The notes beneath the pieces are model-generated. The model was not told where the DNA came from and searched no databases. It was given only the letters and a program-made list of their open reading frames with translations. DNA of 64,000 bases, from assembly GCF_019931755.1 (NCBI RefSeq), contig NZ_CP082921.1, positions 103,861 through 167,860 on the forward strand, given 5' to 3'. A program made the position numbers and the translations under genes. This stretch comes from Sutcliffiella horikoshii. Its GTDB lineage: Bacteria > Bacillota > Bacilli > Bacillales > Bacillaceae_I. Positions 25,453 to 32,703 of the stretch are shown here, one piece after another; the stretch's first letter is position 1; each line of letters starts with the position of its first letter.

Positions 25453-27093
25453 CTGGAGAAGCTACACATCAAATTTTCTATGTTACTTTCTTTTTCTATA
25501 ATTGTGACTGCCTCTATTGGACTTGTATTTCAAAATTTAATCCTAGTTAATGTAGGTTATGATAAGGGAACTCTAACTCTCATAATAGGCATTAGTATTT
25601 TAAGTGTAAGTTCCATTATATTAATCAATAATTTTATTATAAAGGGAATATCATGGCGGATTGCGGAATTGGTCAACCATATTAATAATATTAAGAAAGG
25701 AGATTTCGGGACAACAACTCCCATTAAACAAAATGATGAAATAGGAGACCTGCATAAGAGTATCAATGAGTTGTCTATATCGTTATTAGAATTAAAGGAA
25801 AAGGAAAAGGAATTAAACTTTCACCGTTCTTATGACCCCGTTACAGGAATGCCAAATAGGTCGCACCTTTATGAAAAGTTAATGCATTTAAAAGCAGAAA
25901 ATAAGGCAAATTTTATTATCATGTTAGATATACATGGCTTTAAAATTCTAAACGATATATACGGAGAGAAGGCAGGGGACGAAATACTAACTATAGTTGG
26001 TAGAAAAATAGAGAAGATCTCTGCTCCTCATTTTGTAGCTAGGGTAAGTAGTGATGAATTTTCTGTTGTAACTAAAAACATAAAGAAAGAACAGGAAATA
26101 CACACACTTGTCCGTAAGATAAAGGATTCACTTGCCAAACCTATCTATGTAAAAGGAGAAGAAATGAGAATAGATATGGCTGTAGGTGTTAGTAAATGCT
26201 TGGAAGAAGATTTTGAAGGGAGTCTTACTCAGGCTACTCTTGCTATGATTGAAGCTAAAAAGAAGGGGAGAGGGCAAGTGGAGTTTTATCGCCATTCCAT
26301 GACAGAAGCACAATCCGAACAAATGAAAGTAGAAAAACGGCTTTTCCATGCAGTTAATAACCAAGAGATTTACCTTGAGTATCAACCTAAAGTGTCATTA
26401 ATTAGCGGACAGGTAATAGGAGTGGAAGCATTAGCAAGATGGAATGATCCATTCCTCGGAAAAGTCCCACCCAACCGGTTTATTCCTATTGCTGAGGAGA
26501 CTGGTATGATTACTGCCCTCTCTAAACATTTGCTGTTAGAAGCATGTTTTCAAGCAAAGTCTTGGAATGAAAAAGGTAAATTCATTCCGATTTCTGTTAA
26601 CTTATCTCCTGTCCTCTTTAACTTGTATCCGAGAATGGATATGTTCATCGAAGAGGTGTTAACGGAAACGCAATTGAACCCTGGGTTATTAGAAATTGAG
26701 ATTACGGAAGGGGTATTATTAACAAGGAACAGCGTGGATATCCTGCAAAAGATATGTAATTTAGGAGTGACAATATCTGTGGACGATTTCGGGACCGGGT
26801 ACTCATCGCTAGGTTACTTAAAAGATTTCCCTATCCATACTTTAAAGATAGATAAATCTTTTGTTCAAATGATAAAGGAGGACCGGTCAGACCGAGAATT
26901 AGCAGAGTCCATATTATTCCTTGGCAAAAGCTTAGGGCTCCAGGTGGTAGCAGAGGGGGTAGAAACTAAGGAACAGCTCCAATTTCTTATAGATAGTGGT
27001 TGCGATGCTGTCCAAGGTTATTATGTAAGTAGACCATTAGTTATTGGAGATTTCCTGAAATTTCTTGAAGCGGATTATAGAGTATCTGTATAA
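25453..27093 (+). CDS. c-di-GMP phosphodiesterase: HAMP, degenerate GGDEF, EAL
   Basis: Two membrane helices, a HAMP linker (about 55-110), a GGDEF domain (about 128-290) whose signature reads SSDEF, and an EAL domain (about 300-540). The EAL catalytic set is intact: EALARW, IEITEGVLL, DDFGTGYSSL, LKIDKSFV, VVAEGVET. It should therefore break down cyclic di-GMP and not make it. The start is unusual: AGGAGG is followed after 7 bases by CTG (25453); the GTG at 25435 lies upstream of the binding site and the next ATG at 25480 would cut into the first helix. A c-di-GMP enzyme beside conjugation genes may link motility or biofilm state to transfer. Confidence 0.85.
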   Translation: MEKLHIKFSMLLSFSIIVTASIGLVFQNLILVNVGYDKGTLTLIIGISILSVSSIILINNFIIKGISWRIAELVNHINNIKKGDFGTTTPIKQNDEIGDLHKSINELSISLLELKEKEKELNFHRSYDPVTGMPNRSHLYEKLMHLKAENKANFIIMLDIHGFKILNDIYGEKAGDEILTIVGRKIEKISAPHFVARVSSDEFSVVTKNIKKEQEIHTLVRKIKDSLAKPIYVKGEEMRIDMAVGVSKCLEEDFEGSLTQATLAMIEAKKKGRGQVEFYRHSMTEAQSEQMKVEKRLFHAVNNQEIYLEYQPKVSLISGQVIGVEALARWNDPFLGKVPPNRFIPIAEETGMITALSKHLLLEACFQAKSWNEKGKFIPISVNLSPVLFNLYPRMDMFIEEVLTETQLNPGLLEIEITEGVLLTRNSVDILQKICNLGVTISVDDFGTGYSSLGYLKDFPIHTLKIDKSFVQMIKEDRSDRELAESILFLGKSLGLQVVAEGVETKEQLQFLIDSGCDAVQGYYVSRPLVIGDFLKFLEADYRVSV

Positions 27094-27118
27094 GATGTAC
27101 GGAAAATTATTCTTTGCT

Positions 27119-27166
27119 AAAACGACTCAACAGGGGTCAAAACTTGACCCCTGTTGAGTCGTTTTT
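27119..27166. terminator. Bidirectional terminator
   Basis: A 22-bp perfect or near-perfect stem (AACGACTCAACAGGGGTCAA arm) with a minimal loop, A-run before and T-run after. It serves both the EAL gene and the convergent ligase gene. Confidence 0.92.
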
Positions 27167-27971
27167 AGTTCCAAGAATGAAAGGAAGGAATCCTTAACAT
27201 ATTATTTTTTGTGAGGTTTCTATATTTAACTCTACATGGTACCGGTTCTATATAAATATATTTATGATCTTCGTTTCTAACCCTTTTGACAGAGTGCAGC
27301 ACTTGTTTCTCTTTAGGAGGAACAAACTCCATAATGCCTGCAGGTCGTCCATCTTTAAATGCTAGTAACCAGCCAAATTTATCTTTCCTCAAACCAACGA
27401 TATCAACAAGATCATACTGATAATTAATTACCTTAATCCAGTGCTTTGACCTTTTATGCTCGTAAGGAGAGTTTTTATCTTTAAGCACAATCCCTTCTAA
27501 GCCTTGTTCTTGTGTGAGCTTGAAATACTCTATTCCGTGGCCATACAGCCACTTACTTACTACAATATACTCGTGCTCAATAGCAAGTAAATTTAATAGC
27601 TCCTTACGCTCCCACAATGGCTTCTGAGCAACCTTTTCATAATTTAGGTAGATTATATCGAAAATGCAAAACTGATAAAAATGAGTGCTTTTTGAAGACC
27701 TGAAAACCTCCATAGTTGCTTCAAAGTCTGGTGCTCCATTTTTTCCTGGTACAATAAATTCTCCATCAAGAATAGTACCATCTGGAATATCTATATTTGT
27801 TAGGTTCTTGAATAAAGAAGTAACCTCGTTGCCGTGCCTAGTATATAACTTAACTTTATGTTCAAACTTGGATAATAATAGCCTAAATCCATCTAGCTTT
27901 AGCTCGGTGATGAAATTAGCGTCGGTGAATGGTTCATTGCTCTTATCGAGTAGCATAGGCTGAATAAACAT
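27165..27971 (-). CDS. ATP-dependent DNA ligase (minimal, phage/plasmid type)
   Basis: 268 residues, the size of minimal ligases such as those of SP-beta-like phages. Motif I is ELKLDGFR with Lys25 as adenylation site; GTILDGEFIV, YQFCIFDIIYL, GLEGIVLKDKNSPY and HWIKVINYQYDLVDIVG supply the later motifs. It has an OB-like C-terminus but no other domain. It would seal nicks during replication, repair or after transfer. ATG 27971 follows AGGAGTG. Divergent from the SOS-boxed gene at 28108, so it may share DNA-damage control. Confidence 0.9.
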   Translation of the reverse strand: MFIQPMLLDKSNEPFTDANFITELKLDGFRLLLSKFEHKVKLYTRHGNEVTSLFKNLTNIDIPDGTILDGEFIVPGKNGAPDFEATMEVFRSSKSTHFYQFCIFDIIYLNYEKVAQKPLWERKELLNLLAIEHEYIVVSKWLYGHGIEYFKLTQEQGLEGIVLKDKNSPYEHKRSKHWIKVINYQYDLVDIVGLRKDKFGWLLAFKDGRPAGIMEFVPPKEKQVLHSVKRVRNEDHKYIYIEPVPCRVKYRNLTKNNMLRIPSFHSWN

Positions 27972-28046
27972 TATTTCTCACACTCCTAGTGATAATTGTA
28001 TCAATAATTACCTTGTATTTAATTAGGAGGTCGTTTCCAACTGCTA

Positions 28047-28075
28047 TTTACAAACAAGAACACTTGTTCTATTAT
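28047..28075 (+). promoter_or_regulatory. Promoter overlapped by a LexA/DinR SOS box
   Basis: TTTACA, 17-base spacer, TATTAT. The spacer contains GAACACTTGTTC (28058-28069), a perfect GAAC-N4-GTTC palindrome as bound by Bacillus LexA. Binding there would block RNA polymerase. Confidence 0.8.
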
Positions 28076-28107
28076 AAAGGGTATAAATTGAAGTTGAGAG
28101 GGATATT

Positions 28108-28476
28108 ATGAGTAATATTCTACCTAGTGAAGACATTAATATAGCGGATCAGTACATTATTTTAAATCTTCTTATTGATACGTTAGAGAGAGAATTAAAG
28201 TCAATTGAGGCTTCTACTATCCGATTACAAAAACCTTATCTAGAGTTAACTGAGAACATCTTAAGTCAGGGGAGAAAGGAACTGATTGCAACTAAGCAGC
28301 TTATGCGGAAAAAAGGAATAAGAGTATTTGATAAGACTATACGAAATGAAGATTTTTGGGATTATAAATATTTGATTCGAGGATATGAAGGGAATTTTAA
28401 TTATTTGAAATATGCTCTTAAAATGAAGATGGAAAAAAGGCTATTGGAGTACTTTTATCCGGCTATGAGTAAATAG
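28108..28476 (+). CDS. Unknown SOS-regulated small protein
   Basis: 122 residues, helical, no membrane segment, starting at ATG 28108 after GAGAGGGAT. It contains RGYEGNFNYLKYALKMKMEKRLLEYFYP near the C-terminus, split by charged residues. Direct control by the LexA box between its -35 and -10 is the only functional clue. The family is not recognised with certainty; a role in the damage response is inferred. Confidence 0.65.
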   Translation: MSNILPSEDINIADQYIILNLLIDTLERELKSIEASTIRLQKPYLELTENILSQGRKELIATKQLMRKKGIRVFDKTIRNEDFWDYKYLIRGYEGNFNYLKYALKMKMEKRLLEYFYPAMSK

Positions 28477-28515
28477 TTTCTATTTTACAAACAAGCGTTC
28501 TTTTAAGGGCAAAAG

Positions 28516-28524
28516 TGGTATAAT
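28516..28524 (+). promoter_or_regulatory. Extended -10 promoter of the holin-like toxin
   Basis: TGGTATAAT matches the extended -10 consensus; the -35 is weak. The predicted RNA starts near 28531. Confidence 0.55.
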
Positions 28525-28585
28525 AAAGTAGACAGTTTAATACGGGTGGAGCGGCTAAATCCCTGTGGAGAACGGGGGTGAAGCC

Positions 28586-28681
28586 ATGAGCGAACTACAA
28601 ATCTTTCTAATGTCTGGAGTATTCCTTCTAGCTTTTTTAAACTTTGTGGTCGTACTAATAAAAATGAACCAAAAAAAATAA
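28586..28681 (+). CDS. Holin-like type I toxin peptide (31 residues)
   Basis: A 31-codon gene with ATG 28586 preceded by GGGGGTGA. The peptide has one membrane helix (FLMSGVFLLAFLNFVVVLI) between a short SELQ head and a KMNQKK basic tail, the layout of the putative holin-like toxins related to TxpA/BsrG. The leader can form CCC/GGG pairing that hides the ribosome binding site, as in type I toxins. An inverted repeat sits at its stop codon. Such toxins kill plasmid-free cells when their antisense RNA decays. The antitoxin RNA is expected on the minus strand over the 3' end, but I found no clear promoter for it. Confidence 0.65.
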   Translation: MSELQIFLMSGVFLLAFLNFVVVLIKMNQKK

Positions 28682-28721
28682 TCCACCCGTCAAACGCTGG
28701 CAAGTGAAGGCCGGGTGGATT
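28680..28721 (+). terminator. Inverted repeat at the end of the toxin gene
   Basis: AATCCACCCG / CGGGTGGATT, 10 bp with a 22-base loop, starting within the toxin stop codon. The T-run is interrupted (CGTTTCGTT). It is the region where toxin mRNA and an antisense RNA would overlap. Confidence 0.6.
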
Positions 28722-28770
28722 CGTTTCGTTCGCCCACAGTAGCTGAGCCACTGCAGAATTATTCTGTCAC

Positions 28771-28807
28771 GAGTCAAAGTGTTGGTAGCACTTTGGCTCC
28801 TTTTTTA
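28771..28807 (+). terminator. Intrinsic terminator downstream of the toxin
   Basis: GAGTCAAAGTG / CACTTTGGCTC with a 7-base loop followed by CTTTTTT. Confidence 0.75.
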
Positions 28808-28910
28808 TTATATGCTTCTAATGTAAATTATATCACAATCCATATAACTGTAAACTTATTTCATAAGGTAACATAGTAGAAGTCTAATTTCTTTTTAAAA
28901 ACATAGTAAG

Positions 28911-28944
28911 AAAAGGAGTGTTTCTCAAGAGAAACACTCCTTTT
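28911..28944. terminator. Terminator of radC
   Basis: Perfect 16-bp stem AAAAGGAGTGTTTCTC / GAGAAACACTCCTTTT with a 2-base gap. Located 30 bases after the radC stop; symmetrical, so usable on both strands. Confidence 0.85.
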
Positions 28945-28973
28945 TAGATAATTTTTTAATCAGTCTCTAATCT

Positions 28974-29618
28974 TTAGATATAACCTTTTTCTTTAAGGCT
29001 TACAAATCTACCGGACCCACCAATAACCAGGTGATCTAAGATTTCTATACCAACTAACTTCCCCGCTTCAACAAGCCTCTTTGTTACGTCAACGTCTTCT
29101 CTTGAAGGGCTAGGGTCGTTGCTAGGATGGTTATGAGCCGCGATAAAACTAGCTGCATTAACTCTTACTCCTTCACGTAGGACATCCCTTGGGTGGACTA
29201 TACTGGCGTTTAATGTACCCTTAAAGATATTCTTTCTAGAAATAACTTGATTCTTTGAATTTAGATAGATAATATCAAAAAATTCTTGATTACGATACTC
29301 CATATCTGAAAAATATTGTGCTGCATCTTCTGGAGAACGAACTGTGAATCGTTCTTCTTTTTGGTATTTTCTAATATAGTTAGCAAGGCCAAATGCTGCT
29401 AAAATTCTACTAGCTCCTATTTCTCCAATAGATTGATACTCCAGTAAATCGGCTTTTGATAATAAACCCAATCCGTTAACTCCTAAGCTTGCTAATTGTC
29501 CTGTTACAGAAGGATCAGCCTTTGGTCCAATTAGTATAGCTAACATATTCTGCAAACTTGTACAATCTTCTCCGTAAAAGGCCATTTCTTCTTTTGCTAC
29601 AGTAAAATGATTTTTCAT
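28974..29618 (-). CDS. radC: RadC-family JAB domain protein
   Basis: 214 residues, with an N-terminal helix-hairpin-helix-like half (SIGEIGASRILAAFGLA) and a C-terminal RadC/MPN domain with a complete metal motif: H162-N-H164-PSNDPSP-S172-R-E-D175. RadC-like genes are frequent on plasmids and phages; the enzymatic activity is not established. ATG 29618 follows TAGGAGAG; an earlier ATG three codons upstream overlaps that site. A long hairpin occupies the leader. Confidence 0.88.
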   Translation of the reverse strand: MKNHFTVAKEEMAFYGEDCTSLQNMLAILIGPKADPSVTGQLASLGVNGLGLLSKADLLEYQSIGEIGASRILAAFGLANYIRKYQKEERFTVRSPEDAAQYFSDMEYRNQEFFDIIYLNSKNQVISRKNIFKGTLNASIVHPRDVLREGVRVNAASFIAAHNHPSNDPSPSREDVDVTKRLVEAGKLVGIEILDHLVIGGSGRFVSLKEKGYI

Positions 29619-29655
29619 AATACACACTCTCCTAAAGGTTTTTTGTTTTTGAACA

Positions 29656-29731
29656 CAAAAAAGCGCTCTTTAGAGACGATTCTTAGACAAAGAGAAAACT
29701 CTTTGATTAGAGATCGTTCCAAAGAACGCTT
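29656..29731 (-). promoter_or_regulatory. Leader hairpin/terminator before radC
   Basis: On the minus strand AAGCGTTCTTTGGAACGAT pairs with ATCGTCTCTAAAGAGCGCTT around an inner CAAAGAG/CTCTTTG stem and ends in TTTTTTG. GAACC and GTGTTC segments outside could form an enclosing stem. It lies about 35 bases before radC. Confidence 0.7.
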
Positions 29732-29864
29732 ATGGTTTAGGGTTCAGCTGCTAATCATAAATGATTGCAAAAATAAAGAAAAAGGAAAACCGCTATGACT
29801 CAATTATAATATATTTTCATTAGTAACGACCACTTTATTTTTAGAATATTTCTTTTTTATCAGA

Positions 29865-30197
29865 TTAAGCTTCATTGAGGATCTGTTTTATTTTTAGAGA
29901 TATATTATTGGCCAGCTCTTTATTCCAATTTTTCTGATCATTTTTAGCATGATGAAGATGTTCTTCTATACTCACCGTGCTAAATGTAACAGGGAGGAAG
30001 AAGCAAGTATTATACATTGGGATGCTTATAAGCCATTTATATCCTTGTTGTGGTGATATTTCAGTAAGATTAATGAAGACTGATACAAGTGAAGACCCCT
30101 GGTTTGTTTCTAACTTGTATTCTATAGAGAAAACATTGTTGTTCTTTAAATTGTGTAATGTAGCATCTCTTACGTAATCTACTGGTAAATTACTCAT
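29865..30197 (-). CDS. Unknown 110-residue protein
   Basis: Starts at ATG 30197 after AAGGTGG. A beta-rich middle (VFSIEYKLETNQGSSLVSVFINLTEI, YKWLISIPMYNTCFFLPVTF) and a helical C-terminus. No membrane segment or known motif. It follows the small membrane protein gene by 24 bases in the same direction, so they are probably one unit. Confidence 0.55.
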   Translation of the reverse strand: MSNLPVDYVRDATLHNLKNNNVFSIEYKLETNQGSSLVSVFINLTEISPQQGYKWLISIPMYNTCFFLPVTFSTVSIEEHLHHAKNDQKNWNKELANNISLKIKQILNEA

Positions 30198-30221
30198 TTC
30201 CCATACCACCTTTATTGTATT

Positions 30222-30515
30222 TTATATGCGTTTTCCACTAGACTTAAAGCTAAGAAGGTTCACCGTGAGAACTGAAATTAAGACGAAGACGTAAAAATAT
30301 AATAGGTCAAAATTAGGTAGAGTAACATGTTTCTCAATCCATGCAGCTGTTTTCTCCGCGTTAAATGAAATATAAGTCACTGATACTAAGAAGACTGTAT
30401 TAAATAAGAATCTTCCAGGACTTAGTTTTGGGATAATCATGTAAAACAATCCATTTAGGGTTAATGAAATACCTCCAACGATTAGCACAAGAATTTTTAG
30501 CGTTTCAATTGTCAA
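30222..30515 (-). CDS. Small membrane protein, three helices
   Basis: 97 residues from TTG 30515 after AGGAGG. Three hydrophobic segments: LKILVLIVGGISLTLNGLFYMII, FLFNTVFLVSVTYISF and LLYFYVFVLISVLTVNLL. No family recognised. It lies downstream of the recombinase gene and upstream of the 110-residue protein gene. Confidence 0.6.
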   Translation of the reverse strand: MTIETLKILVLIVGGISLTLNGLFYMIIPKLSPGRFLFNTVFLVSVTYISFNAEKTAAWIEKHVTLPNFDLLYFYVFVLISVLTVNLLSFKSSGKRI

Positions 30516-30598
30516 AATTTTAATCCTCCTAGATATTTTTTTCCATCTTCCAAAACTTCAGCGATGTTTTTAATTTTGAAACTAGAAATTAGCACTCT

Positions 30599-31717
30599 CT
30601 AATACTTAAGCCTTTTTCGTCTTCTATCCATAGCTTCAGATGCGAGTTCTGCCTTTTCTTGACTAGAATGAACGTAAAGAAGGGCGGTGCTTTCTGAAGT
30701 ATGTCCGAGCTGTTCCATTACATAGGATATATCCTTAGTTTCATCCATTAACTTTGTTGCATATGTGTGCCGGAGCTTATGAGGAGACATCCGTTTACTT
30801 CCCTTATTAAAGGCTTTGGTGTATTTTGTTACAAGGTCTTGTATAGCCCTAACAGAGAGAGGGGAAGGCTCCCTATTATACCGAGAGAGAAAAAGATATT
30901 CATGATCTGCAGCACTTCCTCCGTATCTTTCATTTCTAACTGATAAGTAACTAACTATGTCTTCCATAACAGAAAGGGAGGCCTTAACAATATCTTTTTT
31001 ATTGCCTTTCCTTAAAACTGAGATAGTACTTTTCTCAAAATTCAAGTCGCGTATTCTTATCTCTGCTAGTTCATTTACTCTAATTCCAGTTCCTAAAAAA
31101 ATTGAAAGGATTGCAAAGTCTCTCTCTATATCGCGCATAAAGTAGCTAAGTTGACGAGAAGAGAGAGTATATTGATATTCTTTTTTTATAAAATACAAGA
31201 AATCAATATCGGTATCCTCATGAAAAATTACATCTGCAAGCTTTGTACTTCTAGCGCTTAAAGACTCTTTTGGCTTTATTACAGGTACTTTCTGCATAAC
31301 ATTTCGGTAAAATAACGGTTCACCTTTTTCATTTTCATATTCTATCGTTAGGTACTTGAACAGCGATCTTAAGGCCGATTTTTTTCGGTTGATACTTGTT
31401 TTTTCACGTTTCTTTTTTTCATCTTTAGCAATCTCTAAATTTTCATTAGAAAGTTCTCTGAAATACCTATTAACAGCTTCAACAGGGAGGCTTTCCAGTA
31501 CTGATTCAGGAAACTGACTAACTGGAGCGGTGGTAAACCCATTATCAACTAACCATTCTAGAAAATGCTTATAATCATTTAGGTAGACGAGAAGGGTGGA
31601 AGGAGAACGCTCATAATTCTCCATATGATAAACGTAATCAACGATATAATTCGGCAACTCTTTTAATAAAAGGTTGTATTTTTTCTCATGAGATAAATGT
31701 TGTCTTGAAGAAGCCAA
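30599..31717 (-). CDS. xerS: XerS-like tyrosine recombinase
   Basis: 372 residues, the length of XerS. The catalytic set is complete: R213 (GTGIRVNEL), K237, H313-K-L-R316, H339 and nucleophile Y348 (ALLYVHSS). The N-terminal SAM-like domain includes SPSTLLVYLNDYKHFLEWL. XerS-type enzymes act alone at a single dif-like site, so on this element it could resolve multimers or integrate/excise DNA. The start is TTG 31717 after AAGGAGTGAT. No accompanying excisionase is seen and I could not identify a core site with confidence. Confidence 0.88.
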   Translation of the reverse strand: MASSRQHLSHEKKYNLLLKELPNYIVDYVYHMENYERSPSTLLVYLNDYKHFLEWLVDNGFTTAPVSQFPESVLESLPVEAVNRYFRELSNENLEIAKDEKKKREKTSINRKKSALRSLFKYLTIEYENEKGEPLFYRNVMQKVPVIKPKESLSARSTKLADVIFHEDTDIDFLYFIKKEYQYTLSSRQLSYFMRDIERDFAILSIFLGTGIRVNELAEIRIRDLNFEKSTISVLRKGNKKDIVKASLSVMEDIVSYLSVRNERYGGSAADHEYLFLSRYNREPSPLSVRAIQDLVTKYTKAFNKGSKRMSPHKLRHTYATKLMDETKDISYVMEQLGHTSESTALLYVHSSQEKAELASEAMDRRRKRLKY

Positions 31718-31805
31718 ATTATCACTCCTTTGTAGATTTTTGTCGAATTTCGTGTATAATTCAATTTTTACGTAGAATTGTAGATTTGTAGTTTCAGAAA
31801 CTAGC

Positions 31806-32702
31806 TTAAGCTGTACTCATACAACATGATTTATACTTTTTTCCTGAACCACAAGGACATTTGTCGTTTCTTTTTATGTTTTTTTCTATAATAAAGTCAT
31901 CTTTGTTCAAATTGATATTGCTAAAAGGCAAGTATTTTGCAAAATACTCTGAAGGTTTTCCGAATAAGAACTCTTTTACGTTTTTTATGAATAGAGATTT
32001 AGGTGAGTATTCCTCTAGTGAAGAAACATATACATTTTGTTTACCTTCCTCAAATTCTTTGGTTTGAAGCCAAGTCATTGCAATTATGCTCCTTATATTC
32101 GGAGGGAAATCACTCCAGTGAGTATCCATCTTCACTTTCATAATGTCACTTACAAATTTATCACCTAATTCGCCTTGAGGTATTGAAAAGTTACCACTTT
32201 CAATAAGCTTTTTAAGGTGATCCCTAGCCTCTTTCCATTCTGAGTTATTAAAGAGAACCATATTAATCTCGGGAATAGTTTCATTGACTATTTGAATTCC
32301 TTCTCTCATATTAATATTTTCAGAAGGGGACTTTTCAAATTCCATAGACAATATTAATAAATAAATAATAACTTCAATAGGTATTGATTTTCCTATTATT
32401 AAATCATTAATCTCTAATATAGTGATTAAGCCTTTCTTATCTATATTTATTATTACAGCGTACAATTCTCTAGGTTTTTTATCTTCATGTTTATCTGCAT
32501 CTCCTGACAAACCTGAGTAATTTCCTGGCTTTCCTTTACCAAGATCTAATCCGGCATGCATAGCGTTTGTAAGAGCTTTTACTAAAGGGTGTGGTTGGTA
32601 TGAAGAATTCCTTTTAATTTTCCTAAGTGAATAATTAAGATAGGCTTGTAAACTATATTTAAACTCTGTCCAGGCTAAGACTTTTTTGTTATTTTCGTTC
32701 AA
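31806..32702 (-). CDS. SEC-C motif protein, partner of the membrane protein
   Basis: 298 residues starting at TTG 32702 after AGGAGTGAGG, just after the stop of the preceding gene (coupled). The last 20 residues form a canonical SEC-C zinc motif (KCPCGSGKKYKSCC). The rest is helical and lacks known motifs; the segment HPLVKALTNAMHAGLDLGKG is the most conserved-looking part. SEC-C tails occur in SecA and in many uncharacterised proteins, including ones from defence islands. With the upstream membrane protein it forms a two-gene cassette of unknown role. Confidence 0.7.
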   Translation of the reverse strand: MNENNKKVLAWTEFKYSLQAYLNYSLRKIKRNSSYQPHPLVKALTNAMHAGLDLGKGKPGNYSGLSGDADKHEDKKPRELYAVIINIDKKGLITILEINDLIIGKSIPIEVIIYLLILSMEFEKSPSENINMREGIQIVNETIPEINMVLFNNSEWKEARDHLKKLIESGNFSIPQGELGDKFVSDIMKVKMDTHWSDFPPNIRSIIAMTWLQTKEFEEGKQNVYVSSLEEYSPKSLFIKNVKEFLFGKPSEYFAKYLPFSNINLNKDDFIIEKNIKRNDKCPCGSGKKYKSCCMSTA

Positions 32703-32703
32703 A

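Noticed and set aside
31718..31805. Candidate dif-like core site next to the XerS-like gene
   Set aside because: The AT-rich stretch has partly repeated AATCTAC and GAATT motifs, but I could not define two proper recombinase arms.
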